From assembly GCF_947489365.1 (NCBI RefSeq), contig NZ_CANLDB010000001.1, forward strand, positions 372,001 to 436,000: 64,000 nucleotides of DNA, read 5' to 3'. The stretch is from an uncultured Nocardioides sp. GTDB lineage: Bacteria; Actinomycetota; Actinomycetes; Propionibacteriales; Nocardioidaceae. The notes below the pieces were generated by a model, which had not been told where the DNA came from, ran no database searches, and was given only the letters and a program-made list of their open reading frames with translations. A program made the position numbers and the translations under genes. Below are positions 1 through 7,655 of this stretch, one piece after another; position 1 is the first letter of the stretch, and each line of letters starts with the position of its first letter.

Positions 1-696
1 GACGGTGTTGGTGACGAGGATCAGCGTGGTGGCCTGCGCCCGCGACATCGCGGCGGCACCGACCAGGGTCTTGCCCGCGCCGCACGGCAGCACGACGACG
101 CCGGAGCCGCCGTGCCAGAACGACTCGGCCGCCTCCTCCTGGTAGGGACGCAGCGTCCAGCCGGTGGTGTCGAGGGCGATGGGGTGCGCCTCCCCGTCGA
201 CGTACCCGGCGTAGTCCTCCGCCGGCCACCCGATCTTCAGCAGGGCCTGCTTGAGGTTGCCGCGCTCCGAGGCGTGGACGGCGACCGTGTCGGGGTCGAT
301 GCGGTCGCCGATCATCCCGGCGATCTTCTTGGCGCGCAGCACCTCCTCGAGCACGGGCCGGTCGGTGGTGACGAGCACCAGGCCGTGGAGGGGGTGCTTG
401 TCGAGGCGCAGCCGGCCGTAGCGGGCCATGGTCTCGGCGACGTCGACGAGCAGCGCGTGCGGCACGGGGTAGCGGGAGAACTCCATCAGCGCGTCCACGA
501 CCTGCTCGGCGTCGTGGCCGGCGGCGCGGGCGTTCCACAGGCCCAGCGGCGTCAGCCGGTAGGTGTGGACGTGCTCGGGGCTGCGTTCGAGCTCCGCGAA
601 GGGGGCGATCGCCTTGCGGCAGTCGGAGGCCCGTTCGTGGTCGACCTCGAGGAGGAGGGTCTTGTCGGACTGCACGATCAGGGGGCCGTCGTTCAC
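1..696 (-). CDS. XPB-type DNA repair helicase, N-terminal part (gene runs off the window)
   Basis: This is the first 232 residues of a superfamily-2 helicase of the XPB/ERCC3 type; the rest lies beyond base 1. It reads from a GTG at 696 with no internal stop. The N-terminal part (LIVQSDKTLLLEVDH...) matches the XPB N-terminal domain that precedes the motor. The Walker A motif PCGAGKT sits at about residues 203-209, after the Q-motif-like LRPYQEEAAESFW. XPB helicases unwind DNA in an ATP-dependent way and bacterial ones pair with nucleases; the exact role here is inferred. The neighbouring upstream gene on the same strand is the usual partner protein, ending only 9 bases before this start, so the two are probably co-transcribed. 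Confidence 0.9.
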   Translation of the reverse strand, partial: MNDGPLIVQSDKTLLLEVDHERASDCRKAIAPFAELERSPEHVHTYRLTPLGLWNARAAGHDAEQVVDALMEFSRYPVPHALLVDVAETMARYGRLRLDKHPLHGLVLVTTDRPVLEEVLRAKKIAGMIGDRIDPDTVAVHASERGNLKQALLKIGWPAEDYAGYVDGEAHPIALDTTGWTLRPYQEEAAESFWHGGSGVVVLPCGAGKTLVGAAAMSRAQATTLILVTNTV

Positions 697-705
697 CGAC
701 CCAGC

Positions 706-3000
706 CTACGGACCGGTCGTGCGGCGGACGGTGGTGATGCGGTGGACCGCGAAGGTGCGGAGGTCGTCGGCGCGGTGGTCCCAGGCCGTCAGCGTCCCGC
801 CCTCGACGCGGCGGGGCCGGACGACGCGCTCCGTGCTCGCCCCGTGCGAGTCGACGTACGCGATGGTCACTGTGGCGCCCGTCTCGACCGCGTCGCGCAG
901 GGCGGCGAGGCTGCCGCTGGGGGAGAGGGGCGCGGTGAGGGTGGGGCGGTTCCTCGCGGCGACGTCGCCCGCACGGACGGCGCGGGCGACCTCGTGCCAG
1001 TGCTCGTCGCCCAGCCCGGACCGGTCGGCCGCGCTGCCGCCGGCGACGCGTGCGGTGCGCGGCACGCGGGCACGCTGGCGGGTCGTCCCCACGACGTGCA
1101 CGGTGCCGTCGGCGGCCTCCACGACCGGCGCGGCCCCGAGCTCGCGCAGCAGCGGCACGAGCTCCTCGACCTCCAGGTTGGAGATGACGACGGTCGGGGC
1201 GATGCGGCGCAGCCCCAGCTCGCCGGCGCGCTGGTGGTGGAGGATCTCGACCAGCGAGCTCTCGTCGTCGGCCCGCAGGAACGACGCCGCGCGTCCGGCG
1301 CGGACGCGACCGTGGGTGCGGGCGGCGTCGTCGACGAGGTAGGTCAGCGGCTGCGGCACGGGGGTCGCCGAGACCCGGGCGACGAACGCGTGGACGTCGG
1401 CCGCGGCCCACCCGGCGTCGAGCGCACGGCGGACGGACGCGGCCGTGAAGCGGTAGACCGTCGCCCCGCCGCTGGACTCCACCTCGGCCACGAGGCCGAG
1501 CTCGCGGGCGACCTCCGGGGCCAGGGGGCCGGGGGCGACGGCGGTGAGGTCGGCCTGCAGCAGCACGTGCTCCACCGGGCTGGGCAGCTTCGGCGCGAGC
1601 TGCGCCCCCGCCTCGTCGGCCCCCTCGAGCACCAGCGTCCGCCCGTACGGCGGCAGCGCGCCGAGGCCCGCGACCCCGAGGACGGCGGCCTCCCGCAGCG
1701 CCCAGCGCGCCAGGTCGTCGCGCAGCCGGGGGCGACGGGGCCGCAGCCACCGCAGCCGCTTGACCAGCGAGTCCTCGTCGGCGAGCCCGTAGCCGGGCTC
1801 GACCTCGGCCAGCACCGCGAGCACCGCCCGCCGGGTCTCGGGGGCGAGGCTCGAGGACAGCTCGGGGACCAGGGCGTTCCAGGCCTTGCCGGTGTGGTCG
1901 CGACCGCCGACGAGGCCGGGCACGCGGGACGTGCTCAGCCACGTCCCGGCGAGCAGCGCCCACCGCTCGGCGGGCTCGCGCCCGCACCAGGCGTCGTACG
2001 CCGGGGTGGGGAGCCAGGCCGGCGTCCCCTCGTGGTCGCTGCCCTGCGCGAGCAGCCCGGCGGCCGCGGCGAGCTCCACCAGCAGGGCCGCGTGGTCCTC
2101 GTCCACGCCCAGCAGGCGGGCCGCGGCGCGGAGGTCGCGCACCGCGAGCCCCCCGGTGCGCAACGTCGACGGGGGCTCGGTGCCCCAGGTCTCCAGCAGC
2201 TGCTCGACGCGGCGCACGGCCTCGGTGGCGGCGCCGACCGCGGCGTGCTCGCAGCGACGGGCCTCGCGCTCGGTGGTGCCGAGCCCGGGGACGTCGTCGA
2301 CCGGCTGACGGGTGGTCCGTCCGTCCCGCAGCGCCAGGCCGACCTCGCCGGGCAGCTCGACGGTGCCGGGCGGCTGGTCGGAGGCGGCGGGGACGAGCAC
2401 CCGGGCCGCGAGCAGCTCCTCGACGGGGGAGGTGGGCTCGCCGTCCGGCACCGTCGGGCGGCGAGCGGTGCCGGTGGTGCCCCGGCCCCCGTGGGCGTCG
2501 ACGTGGGCGGCCAGCGCCCGGGCGCCCTCGCCGAGCCCGGCGAGCCGCTCGGCGAGGACCGCGGGCGACGGCGGGTCCGCCGAGACGGGGAGCAGGCCGC
2601 TGCCCGGCCCGGCCGCCCCCGAGCGCAGCAGGTCGGTCACCGCGGCGAGGGGACGGAGGCCCCCGGGGGCCTCCCACACCAGCGCGAGGTCGACCAGACG
2701 GTGCGCCGAGGCCCGAGTCACGGCAGGATCACCGTTGACGTGCTCGACCAGCCGCTCGATCGAGGTTTGGCCGAGCACGACCAGGGCATCAAGGACGAGG
2801 AGCTCGGCGTGGGTGAGCAGGTCGAGGGCGCGCAGCAAGGAGGTACGGGTGGCTGCCCGTGACGCAAGCTGTCCTGAGTCGGCGGGCACCGGGGTGCCGA
2901 GGTCGGCGCGTTCGGTGAGCAGCCGCACGAGCCGCTCGTCGGGCCAGCCGCGCAGCCGGTCCGCGAGCGTCCGGCCCGCGGTGCTGGACGAGGAGGACAT
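706..3000 (-). CDS. Helicase-associated (XPB partner) protein
   Basis: This 764-residue protein starts at the ATG at 3000 (MSSSSSTAGRTLADRLRGW); the frame stays open upstream but that part has low-complexity shadow composition and overlaps the PP2C gene on the other strand. It belongs to the large actinobacterial 'helicase-associated' family always found beside XPB. A middle region near residues 565-640 (SSLVEILHHQRAGELGLRRIAPTV) resembles the helicase conserved C-terminal domain of Pfam PF13625. The last 65 residues (TIAYVDSHG...RPRRVEGG...RTFAVHRI) look like a WYL-type ligand or nucleic-acid sensing domain. It probably assists the helicase in DNA repair; this is inference from pairing. It is divergent from the PP2C gene, with 57 bases between the starts. 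Confidence 0.85.
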   Translation of the reverse strand: MSSSSSTAGRTLADRLRGWPDERLVRLLTERADLGTPVPADSGQLASRAATRTSLLRALDLLTHAELLVLDALVVLGQTSIERLVEHVNGDPAVTRASAHRLVDLALVWEAPGGLRPLAAVTDLLRSGAAGPGSGLLPVSADPPSPAVLAERLAGLGEGARALAAHVDAHGGRGTTGTARRPTVPDGEPTSPVEELLAARVLVPAASDQPPGTVELPGEVGLALRDGRTTRQPVDDVPGLGTTEREARRCEHAAVGAATEAVRRVEQLLETWGTEPPSTLRTGGLAVRDLRAAARLLGVDEDHAALLVELAAAAGLLAQGSDHEGTPAWLPTPAYDAWCGREPAERWALLAGTWLSTSRVPGLVGGRDHTGKAWNALVPELSSSLAPETRRAVLAVLAEVEPGYGLADEDSLVKRLRWLRPRRPRLRDDLARWALREAAVLGVAGLGALPPYGRTLVLEGADEAGAQLAPKLPSPVEHVLLQADLTAVAPGPLAPEVARELGLVAEVESSGGATVYRFTAASVRRALDAGWAAADVHAFVARVSATPVPQPLTYLVDDAARTHGRVRAGRAASFLRADDESSLVEILHHQRAGELGLRRIAPTVVISNLEVEELVPLLRELGAAPVVEAADGTVHVVGTTRQRARVPRTARVAGGSAADRSGLGDEHWHEVARAVRAGDVAARNRPTLTAPLSPSGSLAALRDAVETGATVTIAYVDSHGASTERVVRPRRVEGGTLTAWDHRADDLRTFAVHRITTVRRTTGP

Positions 3001-3057
3001 CCGCACCACGGTAGCGAGCCCGTCCGCGTCGACGCCCGCCGCGACGGGGGAGGGCCG

Positions 3058-3879
3058 ATGAGCGGCGTCCGGCTCCACTTCGGGGCGGCCACCGACGTCG
3101 GTCGCGTGCGCGAGGTCAACGAGGACTCCTACCTCGCCGCGGCACCCGTCTTCGTGGTCGCCGACGGCATGGGCGGGCACGCCGGCGGCGACGTCGCCAG
3201 CCGCATCGTCGTGGAGGAGTTCGCCCGGCTGGCCGACGCCGGGTACGACGCCCGCGAGGGCGCCACCGCCGTCTCCGGGACGCTCGAGTCGGCCCAGCAG
3301 CGCATCCGGGCGTACGGCGAGGAGAACGGCAGCGACTCCCGCCCCTGGTACGCCGGGACCACCGCGGTCGTCGCGCTCGTGGTGGAGGACGACGAGGGGC
3401 CCAAGTGGCTGCTCGCCAACCTCGGGGACTCCCGGATCTACAAGATGCTCGACGGCCGCCTCGACCAGGTCAGCGTCGACCACTCGGTCGTGCAGGAGCT
3501 CATCGACGCCGGCCAGATCTCGGCCGACCAGGCGAGCCGCCACCCCGAGCGGCACGTCGTCACCCGCGCGCTGGGCGGACCCGAGCCGCTCCGTCCCGAC
3601 TTCTTCCTGCTGCCCTTCGGTGCCGCCCGGCGCCTGGTGCTGTGCTCCGACGGGGTGAGCGGCCTGATCGACGACCCGACGATGGAGGACATCCTCCTGG
3701 GGGCGCCCGACCCGCGCGACGCCGCGGACCGCGTGGTCGCCGCGGCCGTCGAGGCCGGGGGCACGGACAACGCCACCGCGGTGGTCGTCGATGTGGTGGG
3801 ATGGGACGACGAGGAGGAGTCCTACGACGCCGCGCGTCAGCAGACGACTCTGCACGAGAAGCTGGGGGCCCTGCCGTGA
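3058..3879 (+). CDS. PP2C-family Ser/Thr protein phosphatase
   Basis: The 273-residue product is a metal-dependent PP2C phosphatase that removes phosphate from Ser/Thr residues in the cytoplasm. All PP2C motifs are readable: NEDSY at 21-25, ADGMGGHAGG from residue 35 (metal ligand D36), GTTAV, ANLGDSR, CSDGVSG near 197-203 (D199) and GGTDNATAVVV (D237). No membrane segment follows, so it is a free catalytic domain, unlike the membrane-anchored PstP. The stop overlaps the start of an FHA gene (GTGA), which ties it to a phosphothreonine-binding partner. No kinase gene is nearby in the window. Confidence 0.93.
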   Translation: MSGVRLHFGAATDVGRVREVNEDSYLAAAPVFVVADGMGGHAGGDVASRIVVEEFARLADAGYDAREGATAVSGTLESAQQRIRAYGEENGSDSRPWYAGTTAVVALVVEDDEGPKWLLANLGDSRIYKMLDGRLDQVSVDHSVVQELIDAGQISADQASRHPERHVVTRALGGPEPLRPDFFLLPFGAARRLVLCSDGVSGLIDDPTMEDILLGAPDPRDAADRVVAAAVEAGGTDNATAVVVDVVGWDDEEESYDAARQQTTLHEKLGALP

Positions 3880-5753
3880 GTGTCGATGTCAGTCCTGAGA
3901 GCGGACGCCGGTCCTACCTGCCGGGCGCCTGGTTCGGCGTCTTCGGGGAGCACGCCACCGTCCTGCTCCCGCCGAGCGAGAAGCGGCGGGTCGCCGCGCT
4001 CTGGGAGCTGCTCGACGACGGCGCCGACTTCGACGAGGTCCTCGACGCGCTCATCGCCACCGGGCTGCGCGACCTCCCCGGCTTCGTGCTGCTCAGCGAC
4101 ACCGACGGCGAGGGCGGCGTGACCGCCCGCGTCGTCGTCCGCGGCGACGCGCGCGTCTCCTTCGAGACCACCGACGGCCCCGTCGAGGTCCTGGCCGCCG
4201 GCGCCGGGACCTGGGTCGAGCGCACCGTCCCCGGCGTCACCTCGACCGTCCTCGAGGTCGCCTCGCCCGGCGACGACGAGGTCGTGCCCGACCCCGCGGA
4301 CGCCACCCCGATGACCCTGACCTCCGGGCTGGTCCGCGTCTCGCGCGTCCAGGCCCCGCCCGCCCCGGCGGTGGCCGGTGCCCTCGTCGACGAGGGTCCC
4401 GACACCGACCCGATGGTCCTCCCGGCCGACGACCGCGCCGACGACCACGCCGACGACCACGCCGACGACGTGGCCGGGGGCGGTCTCGCCGGCGGCCACG
4501 GCGACATCCCGGCCACCGGGTCCGGCGCGTCCGACCCTGCGGGCCTCAGCCCCGCCGTCGTGGCCGGCTCCGCCCTCGGGGCCGCCGGCCTCGCCGGCGC
4601 CGCCGGCGTGATGGCGTCCCGCTCCGACCACGAGGCGCAGGAGCCGCCCGCGGGCGACGCCGCCGTCGAGCACGACGCGTTCACCGAGCACCACGAGCCC
4701 GCCCCGGCGCCCGAGCCGGAGCCGGAGCCCGCTCACGAGCCCCTCGCCGAGGCCGACCCCGCCACCGAGGCGTTCCCCGCGCCGGTCGACCACCTCGACC
4801 CGGCCACCCCGGTGGAGCACCACGACGAGCCGCAGGCCGAGCCCGCCCGGACGGACGACGAGGTGGGCGAGCCCACCGAGATGATGTCCTTCGACGAGCT
4901 CGCCGGTGCGTCCGAGCAGCACGCCGAGCAGCACGCCGACCAGGACGTCGCCCCGGACCAGCACCCGGACCAGGGCCCCGCCGACGACGCCCCCGGGCAC
5001 GGCGGCTGGGAGCCCGCCGAGGCCCCCCGCCAGGACGGTCCGCCGCCTGCGCCCGACTTCGGCAACGGATCCGGGCCCGCGGGCGCGCAGTGGAGCCCGC
5101 CGCCCGCGCCGGCCAACCCCTTCGCCCCCGGCGGTGGCGACCAGCCCGGCGACCAGGGCGGCTACGGCGGGGTGGGCCACGAGGAGCAGCCCGCGCCGTA
5201 CGACGCCCCGCAGGACGCCCCGCAGGACGGCGGCTGGGGCCGACCCGACCCCGCCCCCGGGTGGGGGGAGCCGGCGCAGGCCGGCCATGCCGACGTCGAC
5301 CACGACGGCGACACCCGCGCGGGTGAGTACGACCCCGAGGTCTACGCCCGCTCGCAGCCCGGGATCCCGGGCCAGCCGCCCGCCCCCAGCGTGACCTCGC
5401 GCCCGGTCGCCCGGCTGATGATGTCCCACGGCGAGAGCATCGACGTCGACCGCGCGATCCTCGTCGGACGAGCCCCCGAGGCCCGCCGGTTCACCGCCAC
5501 CGAGCAGCCACGCCTGGTGACCGTGCCCAGCCCGAACCAGGAGATCTCCTCGACCCACCTCGAGGTCCGACCCGGGTCGGGTGCCGACCACGGCTCGGCC
5601 GTGGTCACCGACATGGGGTCGACCAACGGCACGGTGCTGATCCAGCCGGGCCTGGCCCCGGAGGACCTCCAGCCGGGCGTCGCCGTGCAGCTCATCCCGG
5701 GTGCGGTGATCGACCTCGGCGACGGCCTCACCATCCAGGTCGCGAACCCGTGA
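3876..5753 (+). CDS. FHA-domain protein with long acidic low-complexity linker
   Basis: The start is a GTG at 3876 that overlaps the PP2C stop by 4 bases, giving 625 residues. Residues 1-130 form a conserved-looking N-terminal domain I do not recognise (AWFGVFGEHATVLLPPSEKRRV...). A long linker follows, rich in Ala, Pro, Asp, Glu and His, with a short tandem ADDHADDHADD stretch. The last 120 residues (from about 505) are an FHA domain, with the VGRAPEARR strand, the SSTHLEV serine-histidine pair and the DMGSTNGT loop that bind phosphothreonine. It is probably a soluble phospho-adaptor working with the adjoining phosphatase; no kinase is visible to phosphorylate it. Confidence 0.85.
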   Translation: MSVDVSPESGRRSYLPGAWFGVFGEHATVLLPPSEKRRVAALWELLDDGADFDEVLDALIATGLRDLPGFVLLSDTDGEGGVTARVVVRGDARVSFETTDGPVEVLAAGAGTWVERTVPGVTSTVLEVASPGDDEVVPDPADATPMTLTSGLVRVSRVQAPPAPAVAGALVDEGPDTDPMVLPADDRADDHADDHADDVAGGGLAGGHGDIPATGSGASDPAGLSPAVVAGSALGAAGLAGAAGVMASRSDHEAQEPPAGDAAVEHDAFTEHHEPAPAPEPEPEPAHEPLAEADPATEAFPAPVDHLDPATPVEHHDEPQAEPARTDDEVGEPTEMMSFDELAGASEQHAEQHADQDVAPDQHPDQGPADDAPGHGGWEPAEAPRQDGPPPAPDFGNGSGPAGAQWSPPPAPANPFAPGGGDQPGDQGGYGGVGHEEQPAPYDAPQDAPQDGGWGRPDPAPGWGEPAQAGHADVDHDGDTRAGEYDPEVYARSQPGIPGQPPAPSVTSRPVARLMMSHGESIDVDRAILVGRAPEARRFTATEQPRLVTVPSPNQEISSTHLEVRPGSGADHGSAVVTDMGSTNGTVLIQPGLAPEDLQPGVAVQLIPGAVIDLGDGLTIQVANP

Positions 5754-5802
5754 CGTCGCCGCTGGAGCGGCGCCCCCTCGACCCCCTGCGGGTCGCCGAC
5801 CG

Positions 5803-7071
5803 ATGAGCACAGCCTCGGCCGAGGAGGCGTCCCCGCCTGCCGGGCTCGAGCGCCGGTTCCTCGCCTTCACCCTCGACCGGCTGGTCGCGTGGACCGCCTA
5901 CGCCGGCTTCGGCGTCCTCGCGTGGTGGGTGTTCTGGCGCGACGGCGAGACCTGGCCCGGCGTCGGGGTGCTCCTCGGCGGCGTCGTCCTCGTGGCGGGT
6001 GGCCTGGCGGTCCTCGCCGGCCTGACCGGCACCTCGCCCGGTCGTGCGGCGACCGGGCTGCGCCTCGTGGACGCCGACAGCGGCGAGCCGCTCGGCGTCG
6101 GCCGGTCGCTGCTGCGGGCCCTCGTGCTGGGCGCGGCCACGCTCCCGACGTTCGGGTTCGGGGTGGCCACCCTGGCCTGGACCGCCGTCAGCGACCCCGG
6201 TCACCGCCGGCGCGGGTGGCACGACCGGCGGACGGGCTCCGTCGTGGTCGACACCCGGCCCCCTCCCGAGGAGGACGACGAGGAGGTCGAGGAGCTGCCG
6301 CGCCAGATGGTCAACCTCACCGCGATGCGCCTCGTGCCCTCGACCTCCTCGGCGCCGGCCCCCGCTCCCGAGCCGACACCCGCACCAGCACCAGCACCCG
6401 CGCCGAGACCCGAGCGGACGCCGCCTCCCCAGCCGGCGGCCCGGCCGCCCGGCGACCCCGGCGCCCCCGCCCCGCGGCCCGAGAAGCAGCAGCTCCAGGG
6501 CCCCCTGCGTCCCGACACCGACACGGGGCCGGGCCCAGGGAGCGACACGGGACCCGACGCGGCTCCCGGCGACCTCGGGACGACGGGGGGAGCTCCGGAG
6601 CGGCCCACGCCCGCCCCGAGCGGCACCGCCGTGGCCGCCGCACCGGCCGGCACCGCCGTGCCGCCCGACCGGCCGGGACGCCACCGCGGTCGTGACCGCG
6701 GACGCGGCCGCTCGGGAGCCGCCCCGGCCGCCCCGGCGCCCCCCCGCTGGGAGATCACCTTCGACACCGGCGAGTCCCTCCTCGTCGAGGGGGTCGTCCT
6801 GGTCGGTCGACGCCCCGAGCCCCGACCGGGCGAGCAGGTGCGCCACGTCGTCGCGCTGCCCTCGCAGGACATGTCCCTGTCGAAGACCCACGCCCAGCTG
6901 CACCTCGCCGACGGCGTCCTGGTCGTGATGGACCGGGGCTCCACCAACGGCTCCGTGCTCAACCGCCGCGGGGTCGCGCGGGACCTCGCCCCGAGCCGAC
7001 CCACCACCCTGGTCGACGGGGACAAGGTGCGCTTCGGCGACCGGGAGATGCAGGTCGTGAAGCGGGCGTGA
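5803..7071 (+). CDS. RDD membrane domain fused to a C-terminal FHA domain
   Basis: The 422-residue protein has an RDD-family membrane part: helices at about 19-45, 51-74 and 103-129, with RFLAFTLDRLVAW and SPGRAATGLRL typical of RDD proteins. A Pro/Ala-rich linker (about 170-315) leads to a cytoplasmic FHA domain from about 317 (GVVLVGRRPEP, SLSKTHAQL, DRGSTNGSV). FHA domains bind phosphothreonine peptides, so the protein could dock phosphorylated partners at the membrane. It lies 49 bases after the previous FHA gene and overlaps the next gene by 4 bases, so the four genes from 3058 are likely one operon. Confidence 0.85.
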   Translation: MSTASAEEASPPAGLERRFLAFTLDRLVAWTAYAGFGVLAWWVFWRDGETWPGVGVLLGGVVLVAGGLAVLAGLTGTSPGRAATGLRLVDADSGEPLGVGRSLLRALVLGAATLPTFGFGVATLAWTAVSDPGHRRRGWHDRRTGSVVVDTRPPPEEDDEEVEELPRQMVNLTAMRLVPSTSSAPAPAPEPTPAPAPAPAPRPERTPPPQPAARPPGDPGAPAPRPEKQQLQGPLRPDTDTGPGPGSDTGPDAAPGDLGTTGGAPERPTPAPSGTAVAAAPAGTAVPPDRPGRHRGRDRGRGRSGAAPAAPAPPRWEITFDTGESLLVEGVVLVGRRPEPRPGEQVRHVVALPSQDMSLSKTHAQLHLADGVLVVMDRGSTNGSVLNRRGVARDLAPSRPTTLVDGDKVRFGDREMQVVKRA

Positions 7072-7655
7072 GCACGGGGCTGGTCTGGTACGTCAGCTAC
7101 GGCTCCAACATGTCGGCGGCGCGGCTGCGCAGCTACCTCGCCGGCGGTCTGCCCCCCGGGGGGTCACGCGTGCACCCCGGCGCCCGCGACCCGTCGCCGC
7201 CCCGCGCCGACGCCGCCGTCGACCTGCCCGGCGCCCTGTTCTTCGCCGGCGACTCCAGCCAGTGGGGCGGGGGAGGCGTGGCCTTCTACGACCCCGAGGT
7301 CCCCGGCCCCACGGCGGCCCGCGCCTACCTGCTGACCGTCGGCCAGCTCGTCGACCTCGCCGCCCAGGAGATGTACCGCGTGCCGCGCGACGACGACCCC
7401 CTGGAGGCCGTGCTCGCCGGGCCGTTGCCCGGCGGGCGGCACCGCGCGGGTCCGGGCCTCTACGAGACCCTCGTCGAGGTCGGGCGCCGCGACGACCTGC
7501 CGATGCTGACGTTCACCTCGCCCCACGGACGGGACACGGTGACGGCCGTCCCGCCGTCCCCGGCGTACGCCGACGTGCTGTTCGCCGGCCTCGCGGAGTC
7601 GCGGGGCTGGACCCGCGAGCGGTTCGACGCCTACCTCGCCGACGTCACCGGCTGA
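7068..7655 (+). CDS. Gamma-glutamylcyclotransferase-fold protein (often annotated 'histone deacetylase')
   Basis: The 195-residue product starts at the GTG at 7068, overlapping the RDD-FHA stop (GTGA). The N-terminal WYVSYGSNM motif is the hallmark of the gamma-glutamylcyclotransferase-like fold, in which that loop binds the substrate glutamyl group. Related actinobacterial proteins carry the doubtful label histone deacetylase. I cannot assign a substrate. The gene closes a probable PP2C-FHA-RDD/FHA operon and runs into the convergent subtilase gene, the two reading frames overlapping by 11 bases at their stops. Confidence 0.7.
   Translation: MSTGLVWYVSYGSNMSAARLRSYLAGGLPPGGSRVHPGARDPSPPRADAAVDLPGALFFAGDSSQWGGGGVAFYDPEVPGPTAARAYLLTVGQLVDLAAQEMYRVPRDDDPLEAVLAGPLPGGRHRAGPGLYETLVEVGRRDDLPMLTFTSPHGRDTVTAVPPSPAYADVLFAGLAESRGWTRERFDAYLADVTG

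Noticed and set aside
112..2862. Long open frame on the plus strand opposite the helicase partner gene
   Set aside because: It is antisense to a gene with clear family features, its composition is low-complexity Gly/Arg/Val, and no ribosome site or domain is visible. Such frames are expected in very G+C-rich DNA.
7645..7655. Frameshift joining the cyclotransferase-fold gene to the subtilase gene
   Set aside because: The genes are convergent; their stops merely overlap by 11 bases, and both proteins end normally.
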